A stretch of 64,000 bases of DNA from Io17-Chloro-G2 sp965226915 (GTDB lineage Bacteria > Chloroflexota > Dehalococcoidia > Lucifugimonadales > UBA3495), in contig CBDDEJ010000008.1 in NCBI GenBank assembly GCA_965226915.1, positions 682,001-746,000 of the forward strand, given 5' to 3'. A program made the position numbers and the translations under genes. How positions within the stretch are numbered: position 1 is the stretch's first letter; each line of letters opens with the position of its first letter. Of the stretch, positions 26,917 through 36,294 are shown piece by piece. The notes below the pieces were generated by a model that worked only from the letters and a program-made list of their open reading frames with translations, did no database searches and was not told the origin of the DNA.

Positions 26917-27832
26917 TCGGCTACCTTCCCTGGTGTACACCAATGGGACAGGTCTCTGCCAATCAAGTTACTGAGGTCATCTATTTCTGAAGCGAATGTT
27001 GCTTGCAGGCGATTCCTTAATTGCGGATCGGTCGGGCTAATATTCCCCTCGGGTGCTCTGAGGCGGTTAGACCATCTATATACAGACAGAAGGATTCCTC
27101 GTCTCAGCCAAGCGGGTAACACTCGGCGCCGGACGTTTTTGGCCACTCCACTTTTTAAAATGCCAAAAAAACAGATTATGTATCTTCGTGTTGCGGATGT
27201 TCCTGTTCCGATTGACTGGTTGAAAATTGATGGCTAGATCGGTGGTCACGCCTAGGAATTCGCATGTCGCTCGAAACGTACCGACCGTATCAGCGCTATT
27301 GATACGTTATAACGACCAAAGACATCGAAAAATCTTCGCACCTGCCAGCGTATCTCGGCACTTCGCCATACGGAATTTGTCTCGAGCCGGCGACAAACAT
27401 CTGTTCCCTCACGTTGCGAATAGGCCGAGTTATCTCTCATGAGAGTAGTTTCGAGGTCCTTGATCTGCTCAGTCCCATTAAACAACCTTAGATTATGCAG
27501 AGACCTAATTATGTCCCCCGGGTTTCGAACCATGATGATAATTTCGCATTGGGAGAGAAGAGTTTGATTTCTGACGCTGTCAGTTGTGGGAAGAGGTACC
27601 AGGTGGACGCTTCTCCCATCTTCTGGCCCGGCCCGGCTTCGGAAAAGAGAGATATATTCTCTGATTCATCGCCCCTCATGAACCAAGGAGATTCAAGGTC
27701 GGTCGCAAAATAATGAGGCTCCTTCCTATTTGGCAAGAAGAACTCTGGATGTTGCATTAAATAGGCAGCCATAGAGGTTGTACCATACCTTGGCGCACTT
27801 ACGATATAGAAGTCAGGCTTATGGGCTTCCAT
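26913..27832 (-). pseudogene. Sulfotransferase, broken by at least two frameshifts
   Basis: Three frames carry successive pieces of one protein. First is MEAHKPDFYIVSAPRYGTTS with the PAPS 5'-phosphosulfate loop (27832 to about 27530). Next is MVRNPGDIIRSLHNLRLF, the 3'-phosphate-binding region (about 27533-27252). Last is the C-terminus NRLQATFASEIDDLSNLIGRDLSHW (27146-26913). The pieces align in order with the intact paralogue next door (27957-28859), for example AKFIVMIRNPADMYPS and ELADLIGRDLSNW. This is a decayed duplicate of that gene. Confidence 0.85.
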
Positions 27833-27956
27833 GGACCATCCCTTCTGAGTAGACGCCTAGCCCGCTTCCCGGGCGTTGGTATCCATGGTTCGGAGCTTTT
27901 TGGTCGAGAAACCGTTCTGAGCCGATGTGATTCTGGTCCATAAGCTCACCTTCTAG

Positions 27957-28859
27957 TTATTTTCCTGATTTCGTCCAATTTGAAAGATCGCGCCCGATTA
28001 GATCCGCCAGCTCTTCAACATCGTCCCGAAAGAATTGTATCAATTCCTCCCTAAAAGGAGTTCTCATCTGAGGCCGCTCGAGAGTTACGTAGTTACTCCG
28101 GCTGAGCCCTAAGGCGCGAATGCCGGTAGCTCGTTTGGTGGCCTTAAACAGACCCATCACGGGTCTGTTCATTGTGGCTGCCGCGATTAAGTTCGCTAAG
28201 AATTCCGAGCGGACTTTCTTGTTCTCGTTGAACACAGGGAACTCCAACGATCCATCCAATGGAACGTCGAGAAATCGCAGAACGTCTTCGTAGATCCCCT
28301 TGGTGTCATTAACAAAGTCGTCAAATACGATTACCTTAACTTGCTTATCGGACACTAACTCATAGAGTCGCCGAAGTTGTTGACCAAGCTTGCAAGCATC
28401 TCCGTACTGGAGAAGTTTCGGCTCTCGGCATAGCAGGGGAATTTTTTCTCCTGCTTCGCGCAACTCCTGGAGATTCCAAGCAGCCTCAACCCCGACATTT
28501 TCTTGGCGCTCATACAATAGTTGAGAGTGGACTGAGGGGTACATATCGGCTGGGTTGCGGATCATCACAATGAATTTGGCTTGCGGGTTAAACTCCAAGA
28601 TCATGGAAACCGCATGTGAGGAGTAAAGATACCAAGCGGATGCTTCTCCTACTGCCCAATGTCTATTATCGCACCCGTCAAAGCAGGTACGAAGATATGT
28701 CTCCTCAGAAGGCCAAGATCGCAATTTCAAATCGCGCGAAAAATAGTAAGGCTCCTTGGGCGATGAAATAAAGACATTGGGGTTGGTCCTAAGGTATTCA
28801 CTCAGGGACGTTGTGCCACATTTAGGCGCACCCACGATGAAAAAATTTGGTTTATTCAC
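27957..28859 (-). CDS. Sulfotransferase (PAPS-dependent, polysaccharide-type)
   Basis: 300 aa, full length. The 5'-PSB loop FIVGAPKCGTTSLSEYL (8-23) binds the PAPS 5'-phosphosulfate, and KFIVMIRNPADMYPSVHSQ (95-113) supplies the conserved Arg and Ser for the 3'-phosphate. The KEPYYFSRDL motif (35-44) is typical of heparan-type Sulfotransfer_1/3 members. The enzyme should transfer sulfate from PAPS to a hydroxyl or amino group of a sugar in the cytoplasm before export. An APS kinase gene 3.4 kb away, and on the same strand, would have made the PAPS. This is the only intact sulfotransferase in the window. Confidence 0.88.
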   Translation of the reverse strand: MNKPNFFIVGAPKCGTTSLSEYLRTNPNVFISSPKEPYYFSRDLKLRSWPSEETYLRTCFDGCDNRHWAVGEASAWYLYSSHAVSMILEFNPQAKFIVMIRNPADMYPSVHSQLLYERQENVGVEAAWNLQELREAGEKIPLLCREPKLLQYGDACKLGQQLRRLYELVSDKQVKVIVFDDFVNDTKGIYEDVLRFLDVPLDGSLEFPVFNENKKVRSEFLANLIAAATMNRPVMGLFKATKRATGIRALGLSRSNYVTLERPQMRTPFREELIQFFRDDVEELADLIGRDLSNWTKSGK

Positions 28860-29022
28860 GGTTTCCCCAAAAATTAGCCGCGGAACTACATTTCCATATG
28901 AATGGTGATGTATGTTTGCAATGTATGTGTTAAATTACTGCCTCTTAGTCCAGAGGAATTCGAGCCAAGGGGATGTTGCTTATCCCCAATGCAATATTAT
29001 TTCATTACTTGTTAGTGATTTA

Positions 29023-30831
29023 CTAAAGACTTTGGTGTTGTGCGGCAGAAGTAGGTAAATCTACCACTGCGAACAATGCCTGATACCCTTTATTCGTGGC
29101 TAAAAGCTCCTCGTGAGTCCCTTGCCCCACCACTGCCCCCCGATCGATCATTACCACTCGATCTGCATGTCGGACCGTTGAGAGTCTGTGCGATATCAAT
29201 ATTGTAGTCCGATCAACGAAGCCGTTGAATAGCGCCTCAAGCAAACGGGACTCAACTTCGCTGTCTAAGTCACTTGTCGATTCGTCCAGTATCAGTACTT
29301 CGGGAGTGCGTAAGAGCGCTCTCGCGATTGCGAGCCTTTGCCGCTGACCTCCCGAGAGTGTTACACCACGATCTCCAATCGGGGAATTCAGACCATCGTC
29401 GAGGCTTTCAATATAGTCGAGTATTGATGCTTGGTAGCACGCTGCCAGAATCTCGTCCTCGGAGGAATCTGGCTTCCACGCGAGGAGATTTTCTTTTATA
29501 GTTCCCGCAAAAAGAAAGACCTCTTGATCGACCAATCCGACGCGGTCGAGCCAACTTCGGCGTTCAACGTCTTTGAGGTTCTGGTCATCCAACCAAATCG
29601 TACCTGTATCTGGTGATCGAAACTTGAGGATTAGGTCGATCAATGTGGATTTGCCGGACCCCGATGGCCCGACAATGGCCGTCGTCTTGCCTGCCTCGAT
29701 CAGGAAGCACGCATCCTTTAGTGCATGACCATCACTATCGTAAGAAAATGAGACCTGGTCAAATCTAATGCCTTTACGGAGATGCGACGCATTTAATGTC
29801 CCCGATGATAGGGCATCCTGAGGCGAACCAATCCATTTTTCAGCATTCTGCAGGTTTGGCAAAGCCTCGGCCAAATGGATCCAGGACCTGCTCATTTGGT
29901 TAAATAATGGGGAAATCCGAAATAACGCATAAGCGAATACACCAAAAATCGCGACTTCAGCCGAGATGCCTTCACCCGATCGGATAAGCGCTACAGAAAC
30001 AACGGCAATCGCAAATCCAATCTGGAGGGCTGTTTGCAACGCTGCCCCCGGTAACCAGGTTAGAAAATTCACACGCATTCTTGCCCCTTCTGAGCCCTCA
30101 ACGTCGGCGGCGTAGGCGCCGATCCAAGTATTTTCCGTCCCAGCCGCGCGAATTTCTCGAATGCCGTTTATGATATTCGAAGCTTTTTCTGCAGCCGCTG
30201 ACTGGCGTGCAAATCGGTCTTGTTGGTATCGCCTCACCCGCCTTCCAGTCGGATGCACAATGCTCCCAAAGAAGATCAAGGCCATGACGGCCGAAATACC
30301 AAATAACAGTGGCGACATGAGACTTAGTGTGATGCCGATCATGAGAATCAAGAAAAATGCCGACAACCCGTTAACTATGGCATCAACAGCCAGAACGGCG
30401 CCTACCGGGCCTATGAGCATAGCATGGATTATTTCGCCTGGTTGAGATTCACTAAAAAGCCGCAAATCGGCAGATGTGACCCTACCCATGATTTTTTTGC
30501 TTAATATACTAACTACTCTGATTGACCACCTGAGACCTATGTATTGGTAAGCAAGCAACGTCGAAAAACGAAACATGTTGAAGGACAAAAAGGCAATTCC
30601 CAAGACGACCAATGCAACTCGATCGGAAAATCCGTCCAGAATTTGACCAATCCACGTACCAGCAAATAATTCCGGGAGCTCCTGCCCGAGGATTCTGTGC
30701 CCTAGAAACAACAGGGAGACGAGTGCCATGGCCTCTAAAACTGCTGTAACACCGATAAGCCCGAACAGCAGCCACACCTGGAGGCGATGTTCGCGTACAA
30801 GATTATTAACTTCCTGTGGTAGGAATTTCAT
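29023..30831 (-). CDS. Flippase-type ABC transporter (fused permease and ATPase)
   Basis: 602 aa. Six hydrophobic helices lie in residues 15-310. The ATPase has Walker A GPSGSGKST (388-396), signature LSGGQ (492-496), Walker B LILDE (513-517) and the H-loop ISHRLST. The overall form (QPGEIIHAMLIGP, DQEVFLFAGTIKENLL) recalls PglK/MsbA-like lipid-linked oligosaccharide flippases. Its place in a polysaccharide and sulfotransferase neighbourhood supports movement of a glycolipid across the membrane. An IS630 element sits only ten bases upstream of its ATG, so its original promoter and most of its leader have been displaced and expression may now depend on the IS. Confidence 0.87.
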   Translation of the reverse strand: MKFLPQEVNNLVREHRLQVWLLFGLIGVTAVLEAMALVSLLFLGHRILGQELPELFAGTWIGQILDGFSDRVALVVLGIAFLSFNMFRFSTLLAYQYIGLRWSIRVVSILSKKIMGRVTSADLRLFSESQPGEIIHAMLIGPVGAVLAVDAIVNGLSAFFLILMIGITLSLMSPLLFGISAVMALIFFGSIVHPTGRRVRRYQQDRFARQSAAAEKASNIINGIREIRAAGTENTWIGAYAADVEGSEGARMRVNFLTWLPGAALQTALQIGFAIAVVSVALIRSGEGISAEVAIFGVFAYALFRISPLFNQMSRSWIHLAEALPNLQNAEKWIGSPQDALSSGTLNASHLRKGIRFDQVSFSYDSDGHALKDACFLIEAGKTTAIVGPSGSGKSTLIDLILKFRSPDTGTIWLDDQNLKDVERRSWLDRVGLVDQEVFLFAGTIKENLLAWKPDSSEDEILAACYQASILDYIESLDDGLNSPIGDRGVTLSGGQRQRLAIARALLRTPEVLILDESTSDLDSEVESRLLEALFNGFVDRTTILISHRLSTVRHADRVVMIDRGAVVGQGTHEELLATNKGYQALFAVVDLPTSAAQHQSL

Positions 30832-30840
30832 GGGTCCCTA

Positions 30841-32072
30841 GTAGTCCATCAGTGTTGGATTGACGGGTAGAGGGACTTCAGTTTGATGCGCGCATCCGAG
30901 GTGGTGAAGCGCCAGTCCACCCGTATTGCGTCCTGGTTGCGCTGTTGCTGCCACGCTCCCACCTCCCGCCGCAGGACGCTTTGGTCGGGAATACGGCGGT
31001 CCAGGCATTGTCGAACCATCACCCCGATTTCAATCTCGGCCATATCCAGCCAACTCCCATGTTTGGGAGTGTAGTGAATCTCCAACCGTTCGGCGATGCG
31101 CCGCGCTTCGGCAGGTTCAAATTCCTCGTACAACGAGGACGGGTGGTGGGTGTTCAAGTTGTCCATCACCAGCACAATCCGGTCTTTGTGCGGGTAGTCC
31201 TCGTCCACCAGTTGCTTGACCACCCGGGCCCAATCGGCTTTCGTGCGCCGGTCCGTCACTTCCACCCGGCGCCACCCTTCCAACGGCGCGAACAACATGA
31301 ACAGGTTGCTCACCCCGTTGCGCTCGTATTCGTAATCGTAGCTGCCGGCAGCCCCAGGCCGGGCCGGACGCGGCAGACGGGTCTCCTTCACCTGTTGTTT
31401 GCTGGTCTCGTCCAGGCAGACCAGAACTTCGTTGTCCCCGTATTGGCGATGGTAGACTTCCAGCACGTCTTCCATCGCGCAGACAAACTCCGAACTGCCT
31501 CCCGGCGGGATGCACCAACATTCTTTCAGCCAGGGCTTGAGTTCGTTTTTTTGAGCGTTTGACGCACCGTCTCAGGGCTGATGCGGTCCACTATCTCGCA
31601 TTCGACCAGCCGGTCGGCCAACAATTTCAGCGTCCAACTCGCCCGTCCCCGCGGCGGTTCTCCGCAGGCCAGGGCAACCAGGTGGGCTTCCCCCTGACCG
31701 TCCAGCTTCTTCCGGCGACGCCGGATTTGCACCCTGCGTTCCAAGGCCGCGTCGACACCCTCCTCCACGCAGCGGCGGCGCACCCGTTCCACCGTCGAGC
31801 AACCAATCCGTAGGGCCCGGGCAATCTCTTCGTCCTTCATGGCTCCGTCCCCTTGCCCCTCATCGCTCAGCAGCAAAACTCGGGCGTGGGTCTGCTTGTA
31901 TGCTGCCGCCCGCCCCCGGGACACCAGCACCTTCAATTCCTGTCGCTCCTCAGTGGTCAACTTAACCCGGTATTTCTTGACTGACATCCTCATCACCCCA
32001 CAACCCAGTCCTGTTTATCCCATGTTTAGAAGAATACTCCTGCAAGCCGTCATTTCAAAGCTGTTGGACTAC
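30841..32072 (-). mobile_element. IS630-family insertion sequence, 1232 bp
   Basis: The ends read GTAGTCCATCAG (left) and, reverse-complemented, GTAGTCCAACAG (right), flanked by TA at 30839-30840 and 32073-32074, the target used by IS630/mariner-type transposases. It carries a two-frame transposase on the minus strand and lies directly upstream of the ABC transporter start. The 230 bp to the right, up to the APS kinase stop, contains no gene. Confidence 0.9.
30849..31996 (-). CDS. IS630-family transposase, two frames joined at an A7 run
   Basis: The upstream frame (31996-31526, 156 aa) has the helix-turn-helix repressor-like domain (KDEEIARALRIGCSTVERVRRR, about 50-71). The downstream frame (to 30849) has the DDE catalytic core: LVCLDETSKQQ, LVMDNLNTHHPSSLY and HYTPKHGSWLDMAEIEIG. 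They overlap at seven A residues (plus-strand T run 31546-31552). A -1 shift there reads LKKNELKPWLKECWCIPPGG and continues into the catalytic frame without a break, which matches single-frame IS630 relatives. So this is either programmed frameshifting or slippage, or a one-base lesion. Confidence 0.85.
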
Positions 32073-32302
32073 TAGTGTATGACGGCGTTAAGTAGCATCA
32101 ATCGACCGCAAATTTTTATAGGTATTCCGGTGGTCGTGTCGTCTCTGATCTAATCGTTCGAACCCTGTCGGTCGGTAGTGTCACTATTTGTCCTCAAGGG
32201 AGATATGGTGTCTGCCTTTCATCCTGCTAGACTTCCCTAGCTGCTTCCTTCTCGGCAAGCGATTAATTTAGTAATGGATTAATTTTGATGTTTTTGGACC
32301 GA

Positions 32303-32848
32303 TCAATCGACGACCTTGGTTGCTGAACATTTTTGGTGGATGTAGGTCATGACCTTTTTTACGCTGACTTCGGCGGACTCCAAATTTGTTTCTATAACCA
32401 ATTCAGGATCTAACGGCTCCTCGTAAGGGTCGGAGACACCGGTGAAACGCTGTATCTCCCCGACTATTGCTTTCTGGTAGAGTCCCTTAACGTCCCTTAC
32501 GATGCAAACTTCCACAGGGCATTTGACATAGATTTCCAAAAACTGATTAACTTCCCGCCGTGCTTCATCGCGAGCTTGTCGATAAGGAGAGATAGCCGCG
32601 GTTATGGTTACCACGCCGTGCTGGGACAGAAGCTTAGCGACGTACGCAATTCGACGAACGTTTTCGTCGCGGTCTTCTCTGTTAAAACCAAGACCCGGGG
32701 TCAACCGCGCCCTGACCTCGTCGCCATCCAAAACTTGTACTTCTTTTCCTTCCCTTATTAGTTCCGCCTCCACAAGTCTTGCCAAGGTGCTCTTACCCTA
32801 TGATGGGAGTCCGGTTAACCATATAACAAATCCGTTAGATGCCTCCAT
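32303..32848 (-). pseudogene. cysC: Adenylylsulfate (APS) kinase with an amber codon in the P-loop
   Basis: From the ATG at 32848 the frame reads MEASNGFVIWLTGLPS, then TAG (codon 17, 32798-32800), then GKSTLARLVEAELIREG and on to a normal C-terminus; total 181 residues, usual for CysC. The TAG falls inside the ATP-binding Walker A (GLPS-stop-GKST), where relatives have Ser or Ala. The remaining motifs are intact: LDGDEVRARLTPGLGFNREDRDENVRRIAYVAKLL (about 37-71) and the FLEIYVKCPVEVC segment. CysC phosphorylates APS to PAPS, the donor for the neighbouring sulfotransferase. A restart after the stop would lack the P-loop, so the gene is inactive unless the stop is read through. Confidence 0.85.
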
Positions 32849-33074
32849 TCAGCACTCCCGATTTATCCTTTTCAGCATAAGAAACTTGGCGCGGCCCTAA
32901 TTGTTGGCATGCTTCCGGGGTACTTTCTTCGCGGCCGAATAGAACGATTTCGCAAGCTGGACGCATAGCGTCCAACTCTGGATGGCGCCATGGCGAAAAT
33001 AGGCAGCATAACCTATGGTCTTGAGGGTTGTCCAAGTGATGGACTATTGTGAGGATAATTACACCTCCCTCCAT
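32835..33074 (-). CDS. Hypothetical small protein between ABC-2 permease and APS kinase
   Basis: 79 aa from an ATG at 33074 that overlaps the permease end by 16 bases; its stop lies 8 bases inside the cysC start. The sequence begins MEGGVIILTIVHHLDNPQDH and includes LFSPWRHPELDAMRPACEIVLFG. I do not recognise a family. The tight overlaps with both neighbours suggest a real operon member, but the composition gives no clear support and it could be chance. Confidence 0.35.
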   Translation of the reverse strand: MEGGVIILTIVHHLDNPQDHRLCCLFSPWRHPELDAMRPACEIVLFGREESTPEACQQLGPRQVSYAEKDKSGVLNGGI

Positions 33075-33853
33075 GTTAATTTCCACAAGCCAATGGCCAT
33101 TGCCGCCGCGGCAAAAGTCGTTAGGACGGTTAACTCGACCCAAATATCGTGATCGCCCGAAATAGATTTCGTAATTCCATCGGCGGCGTAGCGCATCGGT
33201 GAAACCCAACCAACCAAACGCAAAACGGGTGGTGCTTGGTCCATTGTAAAAAATACGGGCGACGCCATTACTAGCACAACCCCAAAAAAATTGGCCATTA
33301 TCCCGCCGACTTCCAAGGAGGGAGCGTAGCTAGAAATCAACAATGCAATGCCGGAGATGCCAATCACCGCAGCAACGATCAAAGGGAAAAACGTCCAACT
33401 TAGTTCCAAATTTACTCCAATGACGGGCGCAAGAACCATCAATACGACGACGATTGGTGTCGACTGCAAAGTCGAGAAAAGCATTACTCCCGCCCCGTAA
33501 GAAGCTTTTGACATGGGCATGGTGGCCAGAAGGTTAAGCCGACCGAGGAATTTGTCTTGAAGGACTTGCTGCGATACGAGATTGGCGGTGGCTAATGAAA
33601 CGCCAAATATCACTGCGCCCGCCAAAACTCTAAGGTTGATGTCGGGTTCGTCGGGTACCATCACACGTAGCCAGAACAGGACTCCGATGGGAAACATAAG
33701 GGCTCGAATAAGGTACCAATACCATCCTCTTACGAGAAATAGGGTCTTCATTTCCAATACGGACCAAATGTCCCTCAGGAACTTAACCCTATTTTTGGAC
33801 ACATAGGTGCGGTGGAGATCACTGACTCCAGATTCAGGGTGTCCAATCATCAC
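33059..33853 (-). CDS. ABC-2 type transporter permease
   Basis: 264 aa with six hydrophobic segments. It shows the ABC-2 layout: a cytoplasmic N-terminus (KFLRDIWSVLEMKTLFLVRGWYWYL), then LAGAVIFGVSLATANLVSQQ, LLATMPMSK and a C-terminal WVSPMRYAADGI, the usual (P/S)xxY/F region near the last helix. It pairs with the ATPase encoded just upstream (20-bp overlap) to form an exporter for a lipid, glycolipid or polysaccharide. Wzm-type capsule exporters belong to the same superfamily, but this protein is closer in style to DrrB/NodJ, so the substrate is open. Context favours a glycan or glycolipid. Confidence 0.83.
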   Translation of the reverse strand: MMIGHPESGVSDLHRTYVSKNRVKFLRDIWSVLEMKTLFLVRGWYWYLIRALMFPIGVLFWLRVMVPDEPDINLRVLAGAVIFGVSLATANLVSQQVLQDKFLGRLNLLATMPMSKASYGAGVMLFSTLQSTPIVVVLMVLAPVIGVNLELSWTFFPLIVAAVIGISGIALLISSYAPSLEVGGIMANFFGVVLVMASPVFFTMDQAPPVLRLVGWVSPMRYAADGITKSISGDHDIWVELTVLTTFAAAAMAIGLWKLTWREV

Positions 33854-34721
33854 TGCCGCCCATACCGCGCGTCATAGCAATATATACATCTTCCAAGTTG
33901 GTTCGCTCAACAGAAAACTGTTGGACGCCCATCTCTCGTAATTTGTCTATCAGTTCTTGATCTCCTGAGCCATACAGTGTCTCTATGTCCCCATTGGATC
34001 CATACGGCAAAAAGGTTGCTTTGAACTGATATCCTTGATTGGCGCGCAAGTTTGTCACCGTGTCTATCGCCAGAATTTGGCCACCTCGGATTATCGCAAC
34101 TCTGTCGCAAAGCGCTTCTGCCTCTTCCATACTATGGGTCGTAAGTAAGACGAACGCGCCCTCCTCGCGGCGCCTGCGCAACAAAGACCAGACGTCACGC
34201 CTTGACTGAGGGTCTAGGCCGGTGGTCGGCTCGTCTAGTACCATCACGGGAGGGTGAGCGAGGTCCGCGATACCGACTAAAACGCGGCGTTTGAGCCCGC
34301 CTGAGAGTTCCCTTATCGGCTGATCTCGGTGGCCGTCGAGCTTCAGATCTAAAATCAACTGACCGGCTCGTTTGGCAGCGCATTGTGGTGAGAAACCACG
34401 AAGCTTGGCAAAAATCCTCAAGTGCTGGTACACGGTCAAGTAGTCAAAAAGACTCGCCTCTTGGGGCATCACACCCAACACAGATTTTACTCGGTTAGGT
34501 TCTTCAACGACACTCCGACCCAAGACACTAATCGTACCAGAGGTAGGCAACAATTCGGTTGTAATTTGACGAATTAAGGTCGTTTTTCCAGCCCCGTTGG
34601 GCCCTAATATTCCCAATATCTCCCCGGAATGACCTCTAAGATTGATATCTCGATTGGCCCAGGTCCCACCTTTGTAGCGTTTGGTGATATTTCGAACCAA
34701 CAACGGTGCCCCATTGTGCAT
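33834..34721 (-). CDS. ABC-2 type transporter ATP-binding protein (DrrA/CcmA style)
   Basis: 295 aa. Walker A GPNGAGKTT (40-48), Q-loop MPQEASLFDYLTVYQHL, signature LSGGLKRRV, Walker B VMVLDEPTTGLDP and H-loop TTHSMEEAEALCD. The last 65 residues form the short C-terminal extension common in DrrA-like ATPases (LREMGVQQFSVERTNLEDVYI). It powers the permease encoded directly downstream. It is the first gene of this small operon. An IS66 element lies 112 bp upstream of the ATG, so the native promoter is either in that gap or lost. Confidence 0.88.
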   Translation of the reverse strand: MHNGAPLLVRNITKRYKGGTWANRDINLRGHSGEILGILGPNGAGKTTLIRQITTELLPTSGTISVLGRSVVEEPNRVKSVLGVMPQEASLFDYLTVYQHLRIFAKLRGFSPQCAAKRAGQLILDLKLDGHRDQPIRELSGGLKRRVLVGIADLAHPPVMVLDEPTTGLDPQSRRDVWSLLRRRREEGAFVLLTTHSMEEAEALCDRVAIIRGGQILAIDTVTNLRANQGYQFKATFLPYGSNGDIETLYGSGDQELIDKLREMGVQQFSVERTNLEDVYIAMTRGMGGSDDWTP

Positions 34722-34840
34722 GGTTGAGCCTCGAGCGTTCCGAGCGACAGTCGGCCAGTGGGCTTGAATAATTGGGTGAATGCTGTCCCCAATAAATTTT
34801 ATGGTAAGTTACAGTTCTGGACAAGGGTATTTGAGGTGGC

Positions 34841-36286
34841 GTAACTGTTCAGACTTGATGAGGTGAATTGGCTCAAAGCCGTTGGAAAAGCGCTGGCATG
34901 GCCGGGGGAGTTGTGGCATACCAGGGAGGTGGACACTGAACTAGACCTGAACGCGGCGAGTGGCGAAACTCTGCTGGAGATAATTGCCGGCCAGCGGGGA
35001 GTCATTGCCGATTTGCAAAGGCGGATTGGGGTTCTGGAATCCCGTCCCAACCGGCGCGGGTCGTCGGGGATGCCGGGTAATCAGCCGCACTCCAGCCGGC
35101 AAGCGCCGGAGAAAAAGGAGCCCAGAAAGCCGCGCCGCCATGGCTTCGCCCGCCAGCGCATGACTCCTACCCGGCGGGTGGAGCATGCCGTGGCGGTCTG
35201 TCCCGACTGCGGGACTCACCTGAACGGCGGATGGGTACAGCGAACTCGGGAAGTCATTGAGCTACCGGTGGCTCCGGTAGAAGTGACCGAGCACGCCCTG
35301 GTAGCCCGCATCTGTCCGGTATGCCAGCGGCGCCGGCTGCCCAAAGAGGCCCTGCAGGGGGTGGTTCTGGGCCAGCAGCGCCTGGGGGTCAATCTGGTAA
35401 GCCTGATGGTGACCCTGCGGGAGGAGGGACGGTTGCCCATAAGAATCATCCAATGGTACCTGGAGAGCGTCCATCAGTTGCACCTGAGTGTTGGCGCCAT
35501 CGTCGAGGCCGTCCATGGAGTAGCCCGTCAGGCTGAGACGGCGGTGCGAGAGGTGCTCGAGCAAGTCCGCGCCAGTCCCGTGGTGCAGGGCGACGAAACC
35601 GGCTGGCGCCAGGACGGGAGCAACGGCTATGTTTGGACCTTCAGCACTCCCAGCGAACGATACTTCCTGCGTCGGGGTCGGGATAAGGGGGTGGTGGATG
35701 AGGTGCTGGATTCCTCCTTCAGCGGAGTGTTGGTCAGTGATTTCTACGCCGCCTATAACCACTACCCGGGCCTGAAGCAACGGTGCTGGGCTCATCTGCT
35801 GCGGGATATCCATGACCTGAAAGGGTTGTACCCAGAAGACGCTGGGCTGGCTCAGTGGGCCGAGGCGGTTCACCAGGTCTACACGGAGGCCAAGGCCTCG
35901 GTCCTTCCCCGAGCCCAGCCAGGCCATCGCACCCAGCTAATGCTGGAGGAGAAACTAATGGTCTTGGCGCGGCCTTTCCTTAAAGATCCCCTGGCGAAAG
36001 ATCCCCTGGCGGTTCAGGCCAAGCTCTGCCGGCGCATGGAACGGTTCATCAAGGAACTGTTTGTCTTCGTGTCGGACCCAGCCGTGCCCTCAGACAACAA
36101 CGCCGCCGAGCGGAGCCTGCGGCATCTGGTAACCAGTCGCAAGATCAGCGGCGGCGCCCGCTCAGGGCAGGGCGCCGACAGCAAGATGACCTTGGCATCC
36201 CTCTTTGGCACCTGGCGGGCCAGAGGTCTCAATCCCCTCCTGGAATGCCGCCGGTTGCTCACTTCCCCTCAACTCTGAACAGTTTC
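34841..36286 (+). mobile_element. IS66-family insertion sequence (single-gene type), 1446 bp
   Basis: The ends read GTAACTGTTCAGACTTGA (left) and, reverse-complemented, GAAACTGTTCAGAGTTGA (right). An exact 8-bp duplication GAGGTGGC flanks it (34833-34840 and 36287-36294), the length expected for IS66. It carries only the transposase (TnpC-type), without the accessory tnpA/tnpB genes. Confidence 0.93.
34863..36278 (+). CDS. IS66-family transposase (TnpC)
   Basis: 471 aa from an initiator at 34863 (ATG in the frame MNWLKAVGKALAW; the start codon is not certain). It has the N-terminal coiled coil (LLEIIAGQRGVIADLQRRIGVLES, about 38-61), the PNRRGSSGMPGNQP basic stretch, a zinc-binding domain (CPDCGTHL, CPVCQRRRLPKE), and the DDE core VVQGDETGWRQDG, LVSDFYAAY and SDNNAAERSLRHLV. 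A perfect 15-bp tandem duplication (35982-36011) adds five residues (KDPLAKDPLA) in frame in the region before the last catalytic residue. The frame is intact, so it may be active. Confidence 0.9.
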   Translation: MNWLKAVGKALAWPGELWHTREVDTELDLNAASGETLLEIIAGQRGVIADLQRRIGVLESRPNRRGSSGMPGNQPHSSRQAPEKKEPRKPRRHGFARQRMTPTRRVEHAVAVCPDCGTHLNGGWVQRTREVIELPVAPVEVTEHALVARICPVCQRRRLPKEALQGVVLGQQRLGVNLVSLMVTLREEGRLPIRIIQWYLESVHQLHLSVGAIVEAVHGVARQAETAVREVLEQVRASPVVQGDETGWRQDGSNGYVWTFSTPSERYFLRRGRDKGVVDEVLDSSFSGVLVSDFYAAYNHYPGLKQRCWAHLLRDIHDLKGLYPEDAGLAQWAEAVHQVYTEAKASVLPRAQPGHRTQLMLEEKLMVLARPFLKDPLAKDPLAVQAKLCRRMERFIKELFVFVSDPAVPSDNNAAERSLRHLVTSRKISGGARSGQGADSKMTLASLFGTWRARGLNPLLECRRLLTSPQL

Positions 36287-36294
36287 GAGGTGGC

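Noticed and set aside
32835..33209. Extended minus-strand frame of 124 codons before cysC
   Set aside because: Its first 45 codons overlap the ABC-2 permease in another frame; only the part after the internal ATG at 33074 was kept, with low confidence.
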